DNA from: Burkholderia sp. Bp9142
GTDB lineage: Bacteria > Pseudomonadota > Gammaproteobacteria > Burkholderiales > Burkholderiaceae
Reading direction: 5' to 3'
NCBI RefSeq assembly: GCF_003853415.1
Contig: NZ_QTPP01000037.1
Coordinates: forward strand, 1-64,000
Length of the DNA: 64,000 nt
This document shows, piece by piece, positions 27,395 to 36,345 of the stretch. Positions within the stretch are counted from its first letter, which is position 1. Every line of letters starts with the position of its first letter. Under the pieces are notes generated by a model that saw nothing but the letters and a program-made list of their open reading frames with translations, made no database searches and was not told the origin of the DNA. Position numbers and translations under genes: made by a program.

Positions 27395-29353
27395 TCAGGC
27401 CGCGGCGGCGGCGCGCGCGGCGGCACGGCGGCCGAGCCATGCGTCGACCAGCTGCGCGAAATTGCCGGCGACTTCGTCGATCAGCGCCTGGTCGTCGATC
27501 CGGCCGGCGAGCCAGTTCAGCGACGCGTCGGCCCACAGCGTGCGCCCGACCATGAAGCCCTTGACGATCGGGTTGGTCGCCGAGCGGAAGCTGTCGACCA
27601 GGTACTGCAACGGCTGGTTCAGCCCGAGGATCACCGCGCCGCGGCAATGACGATCGCGCTCGGCCACGAGCGTCTCGAGCCGCGCCCAGCCGTCGGCGCT
27701 CATCGGCGCGAGCTTCCACCATTCGGGCATCACGCCGAGGTTGTAGAAGCGCGCGACCGTGCGCAGCACCGCGTCGTCCTCGGTGCCGGCCGGCGTGACC
27801 GCGCGCGGCGGAATGATTTCCAGCAGCAGCTCGTTGCCGCTCTCGCGCGTGGCTTCCCACAGCTCCAGCACGCGCTGCTCCTGCGCGACGCGCAGGTCGA
27901 CGTCGTCGTCGGGGTGGTAGTGGACCAGGCACTTCACGACCTGTTCGGTCGGCCAGTGCGTGAGCGACGAGCCGACCGAGCGCGTGTCGTCGAAGCACAG
28001 CGGCCGCGAGCCGGGCAGCTCGACCGGGCGGCCGACCCACCAGCCGCGGCCGGTGGCCGACGCGAGCGCGTCGCTGCCGTATGCGCCGCCGTCGATCAGC
28101 ACGCCGACATGGCCTTCGATCCGGCGATCGCGCTCGACCTGTTCGGCCGCGCGCACGAGCAGGCGCTTCAGCGTCTTGATCCGCGCTTCATCCGCGCCGG
28201 CCTGCACCGCGAGTTCGTAGAACTGGCTGCGATGGTCGAACGCCATCACGCACAGGTCGTCCCATTCGCGGCGCGGCACCGTCACGCGATGCAGGTGGGC
28301 GAGCGTGCGATCGGCGTCCACCTGCGGGTTGCGGCTGCCGCCGAACCAGTGCGCGAGTTCGGCCGGCGTCGGCATCGCGGCCGAACACGCGTGGCGCGAC
28401 ACGACGATCGCGCCGCACGCATTCGCGATGCGTGTCGCTTCCGCCCAATCGCGTCCGCGCAGCAGCCCGGACAGCAGGCCCGACAGGAACGCGTCGCCCG
28501 CGCCGAGCACGTTCAGCACGTCGACGCGTTCGCCGTGGAAGGTCGGCGCATCGTCGATGCGCGCGGGGATGTCGCCCTCGATCACGCAGCAGCCGAGCGC
28601 GCCGCGCTTGACCACCAGCACCGCGCCGCTCGCGCGGCGCACGGCCTGCAGCGACGCGATCAGGTCGTGCGGCACGCCGCCCGCGATCAGGAACTCCTCC
28701 TCGGTGCCGACCAGCAGGTCGAATTCGCCGAGCACCTGCTGCAGCTGCCGCGTGACGTGCGCGTCCGGCACGTAGCGGTTCTCGCCCGCGCCGCGCGCGG
28801 TGAGCCCCCACAGCACCGGCCGGTAGTCGATGTCGAGGACGCGCACGACGCCGTGGCGGCGCGCGTAGCCGAGCGCGGTCAGCGACGCTTCGCGGGTGGC
28901 TGGCGTCGAAAGATGGGTGCCGGTGATCGCGAGCGCGCGGCAGCCGGCGATGAAGTCCTCGCGGATCTCGTCGGCGCGCACGGCCATGTCCGCGCAGTTC
29001 TCGCGCACGAACAGGAGCGGGAACGTGTCGCGATCCTTCAATCCGAGCAACACCAGCGCGGTGAGCCGCTCCGGATCGGTTTGCAGCTGGCTCGTGTCGC
29101 AGCCTTCGCGCTCGAGCGTCTCGCGCACGAAGCGGCCCATCTGCTCGTCGCCGACGCGCGAGATCATCGCGGTCTTCAGCCCGAGCCGGGCGACGCCGAA
29201 CGCGACGTTGCCCGACGAGCCGCCGAGATACATCTGGAAGGTGCGCGCGTCCTCCAGGCGGCTGCCGTACTGTTGCGCGTAAAGGTCCACGGCGACGCGG
29301 CCGAGGCAGGCGAGATCGATGGGGCGGTCAGTCGGAAAGTTCAACGGGCTCAT
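27395..29353 (-). CDS. iolC: 5-dehydro-2-deoxygluconokinase fused to DUF2090 (aldolase-like) domain
   Basis: A 652-residue bifunctional-type protein. Residues 1 to about 330 are a PfkB-family sugar kinase (GGSSGNVAFGVARLGL, and the catalytic NVLGAGDAF near residue 285) that phosphorylates 2-deoxy-5-keto-D-gluconate. The rest is a DUF2090 domain (VMAFDHRSQFYEL to the C-terminus), thought to act as the following aldolase step (IolJ). Separate iolJ is not seen in the window, which agrees with this. First gene of the leftward operon. The ATG at 29353 has only a weak ribosome site; a TTG at 29464 is in frame but unlikely. Confidence 0.93.
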   Translation of the reverse strand: MSPLNFPTDRPIDLACLGRVAVDLYAQQYGSRLEDARTFQMYLGGSSGNVAFGVARLGLKTAMISRVGDEQMGRFVRETLEREGCDTSQLQTDPERLTALVLLGLKDRDTFPLLFVRENCADMAVRADEIREDFIAGCRALAITGTHLSTPATREASLTALGYARRHGVVRVLDIDYRPVLWGLTARGAGENRYVPDAHVTRQLQQVLGEFDLLVGTEEEFLIAGGVPHDLIASLQAVRRASGAVLVVKRGALGCCVIEGDIPARIDDAPTFHGERVDVLNVLGAGDAFLSGLLSGLLRGRDWAEATRIANACGAIVVSRHACSAAMPTPAELAHWFGGSRNPQVDADRTLAHLHRVTVPRREWDDLCVMAFDHRSQFYELAVQAGADEARIKTLKRLLVRAAEQVERDRRIEGHVGVLIDGGAYGSDALASATGRGWWVGRPVELPGSRPLCFDDTRSVGSSLTHWPTEQVVKCLVHYHPDDDVDLRVAQEQRVLELWEATRESGNELLLEIIPPRAVTPAGTEDDAVLRTVARFYNLGVMPEWWKLAPMSADGWARLETLVAERDRHCRGAVILGLNQPLQYLVDSFRSATNPIVKGFMVGRTLWADASLNWLAGRIDDQALIDEVAGNFAQLVDAWLGRRAAARAAAAA

Positions 29354-29498
29354 ATCACGTATCACGCTCGCGGCCGGCGTTCGACCCTGCCGGCGGATTG
29401 GGGGACCGATCCTGCGACGAGGGTTCGTCGCGTCCGCGGCACGACACGAGAGCGCCTGCCGCAAGGAATCGGGCTACGGAACGGAGTCTAGACTTTTT

Positions 29499-29512
29499 GG
29501 AAATCCAGTTCC
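29499..29512. promoter_or_regulatory. IolR-like operator, perfect GGAA-N6-TTCC
   Basis: GGAA-atccag-TTCC. The pattern equals the motif I recall for RpiR-type IolR in Sinorhizobium meliloti. It sits midway between iolC and the importer genes. Confidence 0.7.
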
Positions 29513-29528
29513 CTAGGTGAAATCACGT

Positions 29529-29542
29529 AGAAATAAATTTCC
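29529..29542. promoter_or_regulatory. Second IolR-like operator, one mismatch
   Basis: AGAA-ataaat-TTCC, one base off GGAA-N6-TTCC. Its centre is exactly 30 bases (about three helical turns) from the first site, so two regulator dimers could bind the same face. Confidence 0.5.
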
Positions 29543-29659
29543 AAATTTTCGAGGAAGTGATCTACAGTTTCATCCGGATGCTTCAGTCCGTATCGGACTC
29601 GGCCCGGCGGCGCGCAACGCGCCGTTTTCCGCCCCCGGAGATGAGGAGACAAAGTGATC

Positions 29660-30586
29660 ATGAAGACCAAGCTGATGGCCGCCGCGGCCGCCGCGATCCT
29701 GGCCATGCCGCTCGCGCATGCCGAGAAGATCGGCGTGACGATGGCATCGTTCGACGACACGTTCCTGACGATCCTGCGCAACAGTATCGGCGAAGCGGCG
29801 AAGAAGGACGGCGCGACCGTGCAGATCGAGGATGGCGGCAACGACGTCGGCAAGCAGTTGAGCCAGGTCCAGAACATGATCGCGCAGAAGGTCGACGCGA
29901 TCATCGTGAATGCGGTCGACACCGACGCGACGCCGAAGATCACGAAGATGGTGACCGCCGCGAAGATCCCGCTCGTGTACGTGAACCGCAAGCCGGTCGA
30001 TTTCGACAAGCTGCCGGCAGGCGTCGCGGTCGTCGCGTCCGACGAGAAGCAGTCGGGCACGCTGCAGGCGCGCCAGGTGTGCAAGCTGCTCGGCGGCAAG
30101 GGCGACATCCTCGTGCTGATGGGCGAGCTGTCCAACGAGTCGGCGCGCGCGCGCACCAAGGACATCGAGGACGTGATCGCGACCAAGGACTGTGCCGGCA
30201 TGAAGATCGTCGACAAGCGCGAAGGCAAGTGGAGCCGCACGCAGGGCCAGGACATCACGATGAACTGGCTGAGCTCCGGGACGAAGTTCGACGCGATCGT
30301 GTCGAACAACGACGAAATGGCGATCGGCGCGATCAACGCGCTGAAGGCCGCGCGCAAGCTGACGCCGAAGACGGTCGTCGCCGGCATCGACGCGACGCCG
30401 GACGGGCTCGCGGCGATGAAGAGCGGCGACCTGAAGGTGTCCGTGTACCAGAACGCGGCCGGGCAGGGCGCGCAGGCGGTTGCGGCCGCGCTCAAGCTGG
30501 CGAAGAAGCAGCCCGTCGACCGCTTCGTGAACGTGCCGTTCGAGCTTGTCACGCCGGAGAACATGAACCAGTACGCGAAGCACTGA
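29660..30586 (+). CDS. Inositol ABC importer, periplasmic binding protein
   Basis: A 308-residue binding protein of the ribose/galactose (RbsB-like) family. A signal peptide runs from MKTKLMAAAA to AHA|EK near residue 20. Typical features are FDDTFLTILRNSIGEAAKK and IVNAVDTDATPKITKMV. The ATG at 29660 is preferred; a GTG at 29654 lies closer (five bases) to the AGGAG site and is a possible alternative. It is the first gene of the rightward iol operon, divergent from iolC. Myo-inositol as ligand (IbpA type) is inferred from context. Confidence 0.88.
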   Translation: MKTKLMAAAAAAILAMPLAHAEKIGVTMASFDDTFLTILRNSIGEAAKKDGATVQIEDGGNDVGKQLSQVQNMIAQKVDAIIVNAVDTDATPKITKMVTAAKIPLVYVNRKPVDFDKLPAGVAVVASDEKQSGTLQARQVCKLLGGKGDILVLMGELSNESARARTKDIEDVIATKDCAGMKIVDKREGKWSRTQGQDITMNWLSSGTKFDAIVSNNDEMAIGAINALKAARKLTPKTVVAGIDATPDGLAAMKSGDLKVSVYQNAAGQGAQAVAAALKLAKKQPVDRFVNVPFELVTPENMNQYAKH

Positions 30587-30654
30587 CCGGTTTTTCCGCT
30601 GAATTGCGCGGGCCCGGCGTGTCCGGGTTCGCGTGTGACTTTCGAGGAACGTCC

Positions 30655-32229
30655 ATGTTTACAGCCAGGATGGCGCGCTCGATGGCCAGCGAAAGCGCGC
30701 CGGCCGCCTCGTCCGCCGCACCGGGTTCGTCCGGTGCGCCCATGGCCGATTGCGTGCTCGAGGTGCGCGGCGTCGGCAAGTCGTTTCCCGGCGTCGTCGC
30801 GCTCGACGGCGTGCAGTTCCGCGTGCGCCGCGGCACCGTGCATGCGCTGATGGGCGAGAACGGCGCCGGCAAGTCGACGCTGATGAAGATCATCGCCGGC
30901 GTCTATACGCCCGACCAGGGCGAGATCCTGATCAACGGCGAGCCCGTCGTGCTGAACGGCCCGCTCGACGCGCTCGATCGCGGCATCGCGATGATCCACC
31001 AGGAACTCAACCTGATGCCGTACATGACGGTCGCGGAGAACATCTGGATCCGCCGCGAACCGAAGAACCGCTTCGGCCTGATCGATCACGCCGAGCTGCG
31101 CCGCCGCACCGCCGCGCTGTTCGAGCGGCTGTCGATCGACATCGATCCGGAAGCCGACGTGCGCACGCTGACGGTCGCGAGCCGCCAGATGGTCGAGATC
31201 GCGAAGGCCGTGTCGTTCGACTCCGACGTGCTGATCATGGACGAGCCGACCTCCGCGCTGACCGAGAAGGAGGTCACGCACCTGTTCCGGATCATTCGCC
31301 AGCTGCGCGAGCAGGGCAAGGGCATCGTCTACATCACGCACAAGATGAACGAGCTGTTCGAGATCGCCGACGAGTTCTCGGTGTTTCGCGACGGCAAGTA
31401 CATCGGCACGCACGCGTCGACCGACGTCACGCGCGACGACATCATCCGGATGATGGTCGGCCGCGAGATCACGCAGATGTTCCCGAAGGAGGCGGTGCCG
31501 ATCGGCGACGTCGTGCTGGCCGTGAAGAACCTCGGCGTCGACGGCGTGTTCCGCGACGTCAGCTTCGAGCTGCGCGCGGGCGAGATCCTCGGCGTCGCGG
31601 GCCTCGTCGGCTCGGGGCGCTCGAACGTCGCGGAGGCGCTGTTCGGCGTCGTGCCGGCCACCTCGGGCGAGATCCTGATCGACGGCAAGCCGGTGCGCAT
31701 TGCCACGCCCGCGCAGGCGATGAAGCACGGGATGGCGTTCCTCACCGAGGACCGCAAGGACACCGGCTGCTTCCTGAGTCTCGACCTGCTCGCGAACATG
31801 GAAGCGGCCGTGCTCAGCAACCGCTACGTGAAGTTCAACTTCGTGCGGCAGGCGCAGCTCAGGCGCGACTGCGAGGAAATGAGCCGGATGCTGCGCGTGA
31901 AGGCGCCCGGGCTGCACGAGGAAATCCAGAACCTGTCGGGCGGCAACCAGCAGAAGGTGCTGATCGGCCGCTGGCTGCTGACGCAGCCGCGCATCCTGAT
32001 CCTCGACGAGCCGACGCGCGGGATCGACGTCGGCGCGAAGGCCGAGATCCACCGGCTCGTCAGCGCGCTCGCCGGCAAGGGCGTCGCGGTGCTGATGATC
32101 TCGTCGGAGATGCCGGAAGTGCTGGGAATGAGCGATCGCGTGATGGTGATGCACGAAGGGCGCATGACCGGCATCGTCGATCGCAAGGACGCCGACCAGG
32201 TCCGCATCATGGATCTCGCGTCGCGCTGA
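30655..32229 (+). CDS. Inositol ABC importer, double-domain ATPase
   Basis: A 524-residue sugar-importer ATPase with two ABC domains (RbsA/MglA/IatA type). Domain one has Walker A GENGAGKST at about residues 67-75 and Walker B LIMDEPTSALT. Domain two has the typical degenerate P-loop GLVGSGRS, which is normal in the second domain of this family, then signature LSGGNQQK and Walker B LILDEPTRGIDVG. The ATG at 30655 has GAGGAAC upstream and adds about 30 Ala/Ser-rich residues before the domain; starts at 30670 or 30742 would remove them. Confidence 0.9.
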   Translation: MFTARMARSMASESAPAASSAAPGSSGAPMADCVLEVRGVGKSFPGVVALDGVQFRVRRGTVHALMGENGAGKSTLMKIIAGVYTPDQGEILINGEPVVLNGPLDALDRGIAMIHQELNLMPYMTVAENIWIRREPKNRFGLIDHAELRRRTAALFERLSIDIDPEADVRTLTVASRQMVEIAKAVSFDSDVLIMDEPTSALTEKEVTHLFRIIRQLREQGKGIVYITHKMNELFEIADEFSVFRDGKYIGTHASTDVTRDDIIRMMVGREITQMFPKEAVPIGDVVLAVKNLGVDGVFRDVSFELRAGEILGVAGLVGSGRSNVAEALFGVVPATSGEILIDGKPVRIATPAQAMKHGMAFLTEDRKDTGCFLSLDLLANMEAAVLSNRYVKFNFVRQAQLRRDCEEMSRMLRVKAPGLHEEIQNLSGGNQQKVLIGRWLLTQPRILILDEPTRGIDVGAKAEIHRLVSALAGKGVAVLMISSEMPEVLGMSDRVMVMHEGRMTGIVDRKDADQVRIMDLASR

Positions 32230-32256
32230 GCCGAAACAAGAGTGGAGACAACTGAA

Positions 32257-33282
32257 ATGGGCAACCTGAATCCGGTCGCGGACGCGCAGTCCCTGACGAT
32301 CAAGACGCGGCACGCGAAGTGGCCGCCCGAACTGAGCATCTTCCTGGTGCTGGTGGGCATCAGCCTGTTCTTCGAGGTGATCGGCTGGCTCGTCGTCGGC
32401 CAGAGCTTCCTGTTCAACGTGGAGCGGCTCGAGATCATCGTGCTGCAGATGGCCGTGATCGGCATCATCGCGGTCGGCGTGAACCTCGTGATCATCACCA
32501 GCGGGATCGACCTGTCGTCGGGCTCGGTCGTCGCCGCGGCGGCCGTCGTGTCGGCCAGCCTCGCGCAGGTGTCCGATTTTCCGCGTGCGGTGTTCCCGCA
32601 CCTGACCGACCTGCCGATCATCTGGCCGGTGCTGGCAGGCGTGTGCGTGGGGCTGCTGGTCGGCCTCCTGAACGGCTCGCTGATCGCGCTGACGGGCATC
32701 CCGCCGTTCATCGCGACGCTCGGCACGATGGTCGCCGCGCGCGGCTTCGCGAAGTGGTTCACGAACGGGATGCCGGTGTCGATGCTGACCGATCAGTTCG
32801 CGGCGATCGGCGCCGGTGCGAACCCGGTGATCATCTTCGTCGTGGTGGCCGCGATCTTCCACGTCGTGCTGCGCTACACGCGTTTCGGCAAGTACACGTA
32901 TGCGATCGGCGCGAACCGCCACGCGGCCGTCGTGTCGGGCATCAACGTGACGCGCCACCTGGTGTTCGTGTATGCGATCGCGGGCCTCCTGAGCGGGATC
33001 GCCGGCACCGTGACGGCCGCGCGTGCGATCTCCGGCCAGTCGGGCATGGGCGTGATGTACGAGCTCGACGCGATCGCGGCGGTCGTGATCGGCGGTACGT
33101 CGCTGTCGGGCGGCCTCGGGCGCGTGACGGGCACTGTGATCGGCGTGCTGATCCTCGGCGTGATGACGTCGGGCTTCACGTTCATCCGGATCGACGCGTA
33201 CTACCAGGAGATGGTCAAGGGCGCGATCATCGTCGCGGCCGTGATCGCCGACCAGTACCGCAACAAGAAGTCGCGCCGCTGA
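32257..33282 (+). CDS. Inositol ABC importer, permease
   Basis: A 341-residue inner-membrane permease of the RbsC/IatP family with about ten helices. Conserved motifs are GVNLVIITSGIDLSSGS at about 87-103, IPPFIATLGTM near 150, and VIGGTSLSGGLGRVTGT near the C-terminus. The ATG at 32257 follows GTGGAGA; a GTG at 32242 is in frame. It lies 27 bases after the ATPase gene in the same operon. Confidence 0.92.
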   Translation: MGNLNPVADAQSLTIKTRHAKWPPELSIFLVLVGISLFFEVIGWLVVGQSFLFNVERLEIIVLQMAVIGIIAVGVNLVIITSGIDLSSGSVVAAAAVVSASLAQVSDFPRAVFPHLTDLPIIWPVLAGVCVGLLVGLLNGSLIALTGIPPFIATLGTMVAARGFAKWFTNGMPVSMLTDQFAAIGAGANPVIIFVVVAAIFHVVLRYTRFGKYTYAIGANRHAAVVSGINVTRHLVFVYAIAGLLSGIAGTVTAARAISGQSGMGVMYELDAIAAVVIGGTSLSGGLGRVTGTVIGVLILGVMTSGFTFIRIDAYYQEMVKGAIIVAAVIADQYRNKKSRR

Positions 33283-33319
33283 GCGGCCGCGACCGATTTC
33301 CAGATTGCCCGGGAAGAAG

Positions 33320-34231
33320 ATGAAGATCGCTCTGGATCCCTACATGATTCGCCACGTGCCGCTCGACCGTCTGCCGCACGCGGTTGCCGAGCTTGGCTAC
33401 GACCAGATCGAGCTGTCGCCGCGCAGCGACTTTCTCGACTGGTGGGTGATGCCGCGCGCGACGCGCGAGCGCATGGCCGCGTTCCGGCACGCGCTGCGTG
33501 CAAGCGGCGTGGGCCTCGCGTCGCTGCAGCCGATGTACCGCTGGGCCAGCCCGTTCGAGGACGAGCGGCAATGGGCGGTGCGCTGCTGGAAGAAGGCGAT
33601 CGAGGTCGCGCTCGAGATGGAGTGCACGCTGATGGTGTCCGAGTTCGGGCGCGGCGCGTCGCCGGAGCGCTCGGTCGGCGAGCGGCCGGGCGCGAACCCG
33701 AAGGAGCTGTGCGAAGCCGCATGGTTTCGTTCGATGGACGAGTTGCTGCCGATCCTCGAGCGCGAGCGCATCGTGCTGTCGGTCGAGCCGCATCCGGAGG
33801 ACTGGATGGAGCAGCTGCAGCCGGCGATCGACATCGTCACCAATATCGGCTCGCCGTCGCTGAAGCTGTCGTACATCGCGCCGCACACGTTCTACTACGG
33901 CGACGACATGGCCGCGATGATCGCGCGGGCCGCGCCGATTCTCGCGCACGTGCGCGTGGCCGACACCTTCGACCACCGCAAGAGCAGCCAGCTGCGCTAC
34001 ATCGTGAACCCGCCCGGCTCGAACCAGGTCCGCGTGCACCAGCATCTCGACATCGGGCAGGGCGAGATCGACTGGGACCTGTTTTTCCGCGCGCTCGGCG
34101 AGGCCGGCTTCGACGGCGTGATGTCGTCGTGCGTGTTCGCGTGGGAGGACCGCGCGGAAGCGTCGTCGCGCTACATGCGCGAGACGATCCAGCGCTACGT
34201 CGAGCGCCATTTCGAGCGCGCGGCGCGCTGA
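33320..34231 (+). CDS. Sugar phosphate isomerase/epimerase (IolE/IolI-like TIM barrel)
   Basis: A 303-residue xylose-isomerase-like TIM barrel. Visible motifs include YDQIELSPR near the N-terminus, LSVEPHPEDWMEQL (a metal-binding Glu), KLSYIAPHTFYYG, and RVADTFDHR with VHQHLDIGQGEIDWD. It differs clearly from the IolE at 24480. Placed inside the inositol import operon, it probably handles an inosose isomer or a related sugar acid, but the exact step is unknown. The start at 33320 has GGGAAGAAG just upstream. Confidence 0.78.
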   Translation: MKIALDPYMIRHVPLDRLPHAVAELGYDQIELSPRSDFLDWWVMPRATRERMAAFRHALRASGVGLASLQPMYRWASPFEDERQWAVRCWKKAIEVALEMECTLMVSEFGRGASPERSVGERPGANPKELCEAAWFRSMDELLPILERERIVLSVEPHPEDWMEQLQPAIDIVTNIGSPSLKLSYIAPHTFYYGDDMAAMIARAAPILAHVRVADTFDHRKSSQLRYIVNPPGSNQVRVHQHLDIGQGEIDWDLFFRALGEAGFDGVMSSCVFAWEDRAEASSRYMRETIQRYVERHFERAAR

Positions 34232-34290
34232 CGGATTGCTGACCGGTGCGGCGAATGCCGCGCCGCAAATGAACGACTGGAGACTTTTAG

Positions 34291-35304
34291 ATGACCTTGC
34301 AAATCGGCGTGATCGGCTGCGGCGCGATCGGCCAGGACCATATTCGCAGATTGACCCGCACGCTGTCCGGCGCGCGTGTCGTGGCCGTCAACGACATCGA
34401 TCCGCAGCAGGCGCGCGACGCGGTGACGAAGTACGGGCTCGACGCGGAAATCTACGGCGACGGCCACGAAGTGGTCGCGGCCGCCGACGTGCAGGCCGTG
34501 CTCGTCACGTCGTGGGGGCCGACGCACGAAGCGTTCGTGCTCGACGCGATCGCGCACGGCAAGCCGGTGTTCTGCGAGAAGCCGCTCGCGGTGACGGCCG
34601 AAGGCTGCATGCGCATCGTCGAGGCCGAGGTCGCGCATGGCCGCCGACTCGTGCAGGTCGGCTTCATGCGGCCGTACGACGAAGGCTATCGTGCGCTCAA
34701 GCGCGTGATCGACAGCGGCGAAATCGGCGCGCCGCTGATGCTGCATTGCGCGCACCGCAACCAGTCCGTCGGCGAGCGTTACACCACCGACATGGCGATC
34801 ACCGACACGCTGATCCACGAGCTCGACGTGCTGCGCTGGCTGCTCGGCGAGGACTACGCGAGCACGCAGGTCGTCTATCCGAAGAAGACGCGCCACGCGA
34901 GCGCGCATCTCGCCGATCCGCAGATCGTGCTGCTCGAAACCGCGAGCGGCGTGCGCATCGACGTCGAGATCTTCGTCAACTGCCAGTACGGCTATGACAT
35001 CCAGTGCGAGGTGGTCGGCGAGAACGGCATCGCGAAGCTGCCCGATCCGCCGGCCGTCGGGCTCAAGCACGCGGCGCGGCAATCGGTCGAGATCATGACC
35101 GACTGGAAGGAGCGCTTCATCGCGTCGTACGACGTCGAGCTGCAGGCATTCATCGACGGCGTGCGGCAGGGCGCGCTGACCGGCCCGTCCGCGTGGGACG
35201 GCTACGCGGCGGCGGTCGCGGCCGACGCATGCGTGCGCGCGCAAAAGAGCGGGGCGGTCGAGCCGATCGCGATGGCCGAACGCCCGGCGTTCTATCGCGG
35301 CTGA
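34291..35304 (+). CDS. iolG: Inositol 2-dehydrogenase
   Basis: A 337-residue Gfo/Idh/MocA enzyme. It oxidises myo-inositol to 2-keto-myo-inositol with NAD, the entry step of the pathway. The NAD motif GVIGCGAIGQDHIRRL lies at residues 6-21, the family EKP motif in VFCEKPLAV near residue 96, and the catalytic Asp/His region in DTLIHELDVLRWLLGED. A GGAG site precedes the ATG. The sequence and length match IolG proteins of Burkholderia closely as far as I can judge from memory. Confidence 0.95.
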   Translation: MTLQIGVIGCGAIGQDHIRRLTRTLSGARVVAVNDIDPQQARDAVTKYGLDAEIYGDGHEVVAAADVQAVLVTSWGPTHEAFVLDAIAHGKPVFCEKPLAVTAEGCMRIVEAEVAHGRRLVQVGFMRPYDEGYRALKRVIDSGEIGAPLMLHCAHRNQSVGERYTTDMAITDTLIHELDVLRWLLGEDYASTQVVYPKKTRHASAHLADPQIVLLETASGVRIDVEIFVNCQYGYDIQCEVVGENGIAKLPDPPAVGLKHAARQSVEIMTDWKERFIASYDVELQAFIDGVRQGALTGPSAWDGYAAAVAADACVRAQKSGAVEPIAMAERPAFYRG

Positions 35305-35363
35305 CCCGTGGCCGCGTCGCCACGCACGCGGCTGCGCGCCGCTTTCCTGCCGGACTGACCGAC

Positions 35364-36290
35364 ATGACGATGAAGATTGGCTGCGCGCCCTGCTGCTGGG
35401 GCGTCGACGACGTGAACAACCCGCACCTGCCGCCGTGGCGGCAGGTGCTCGCCGAGGCCGCGCAGGCCGGCTACTCGGGCATCGAGCTCGGGCCCTACGG
35501 CTATATCCCGCTCGACCTCGACGTGGTGAGCGCCGAACTCGACCGGCAGCGCCTGAGCATCACCGCCGGCACGATCTTCGACGACCTGGTGGCGCCGGAG
35601 AACCTGCCGAACCTGCTGCGCCAGACGCGCGAGATCTGCGCGTTGATCACGCGGCTGCCGAAGCTGCCGACCCAGCACGGCCAGCGCTACGCGGCGCCGT
35701 ACCTGGTCGTGATGGACTGGGGACACGAGGAGCGCGACTACGCGGCCGGCCATGCCGAGCGCGCGCCGCGCCTGTCCGCCGAACGCTGGGCGCGGATGGT
35801 CGACCATATCCGCCAGATCGCGACCATCGCGCGTGACGAATTCGGCGTGCGCGCGGTGATCCATCCGCATGCGGGCGGCTACATCGAGTTCGCGGACGAG
35901 ATCGACCGGATCGTCGCCGACATCGCGGCCGACACGGCGGGCCTGTGTCTCGACACCGGCCACCTGTACTACTCGGGGATGGATCCCGAAACGTGGCTGC
36001 GCCGCCATGCGGCGCGGCTCGACTACGTGCATTTCAAGGACATCGATGCGGCCGTGTACGGCGCGGTGATGGGCGAGCACATCGCGTTCTTCGCGGCCTG
36101 CGCGCGCGGCGTGATGTGCCCGATCGGCAACGGCGTGCTCGATTACCGCGCGATTCGCCGCGCGCTCGACGACATCGGCTATGCCGGCTATATCACGATC
36201 GAACAGGAGCGCGATCCGCGCAATGCCGGCACGAGCCTGCGCGACGTCGCGGCGAGCCGCGCGTTTCTCGCGTCGGCCGGGTTCGCATGA
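35364..36290 (+). CDS. Sugar phosphate isomerase/epimerase (second IolE/IolI-like protein)
   Basis: A 308-residue TIM-barrel protein. Motifs include IGCAPCCWGVDD at the start, GYSGIELGPYGYIP, VIHPHAGGYIEF, LCLDTGHLYYSGMDPE, VHFKDID and YITIEQERDP. The His, Asp and Glu residues in these segments match the metal ligands of the IolE/IolI fold, so it is likely active. Possible roles are inosose isomerase (IolI) or a dehydratase for another inositol isomer. It starts at 35364 or six bases later; the ribosome site is weak, so coupling to iolG is likely. Confidence 0.8.
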   Translation: MTMKIGCAPCCWGVDDVNNPHLPPWRQVLAEAAQAGYSGIELGPYGYIPLDLDVVSAELDRQRLSITAGTIFDDLVAPENLPNLLRQTREICALITRLPKLPTQHGQRYAAPYLVVMDWGHEERDYAAGHAERAPRLSAERWARMVDHIRQIATIARDEFGVRAVIHPHAGGYIEFADEIDRIVADIAADTAGLCLDTGHLYYSGMDPETWLRRHAARLDYVHFKDIDAAVYGAVMGEHIAFFAACARGVMCPIGNGVLDYRAIRRALDDIGYAGYITIEQERDPRNAGTSLRDVAASRAFLASAGFA

Positions 36291-36345
36291 ACGATCGACT
36301 ATCTGAACCTCTGAACACCTGAATACGGACAGGAACACGACAATC

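Larger units (their letters stand above)
29354..29659. promoter_or_regulatory. Divergent iolC / inositol importer control region
   Basis: A 306-base gap with an A/T-rich core (29485-29575), unlike its surroundings. It holds one perfect GGAA-N6-TTCC site (29499-29512) and one near-match (29529-29542), then a TTTCC...GAGGAA stretch. No open frame of note. Promoters for both directions must lie here; exact -10/-35 boxes are not convincing by eye. Confidence 0.7.

Noticed and set aside
27395..29353. iolC looked like a gene fusion of interest (kinase + DUF2090)
   Set aside because: The fused form is the usual one in proteobacterial iol clusters, so it is annotated but not reported as novel.
29354..29464. 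In-frame TTG start at 29464 extending iolC by 37 residues
   Set aside because: The extra residues lack similarity to the kinase family, TTG is rare, and the ATG at 29353 gives the standard N-terminus.
31616..31639. Degenerate P-loop (GSGRS) in the second domain of the inositol importer ATPase
   Set aside because: Unlike the LivF case, a changed second-domain Walker A is normal for RbsA/MglA-type double ATPases.
33449..35304. Possible missing IolI or IolH step in the pathway
   Set aside because: Two TIM-barrel proteins of the right fold are present, so absence cannot be claimed.
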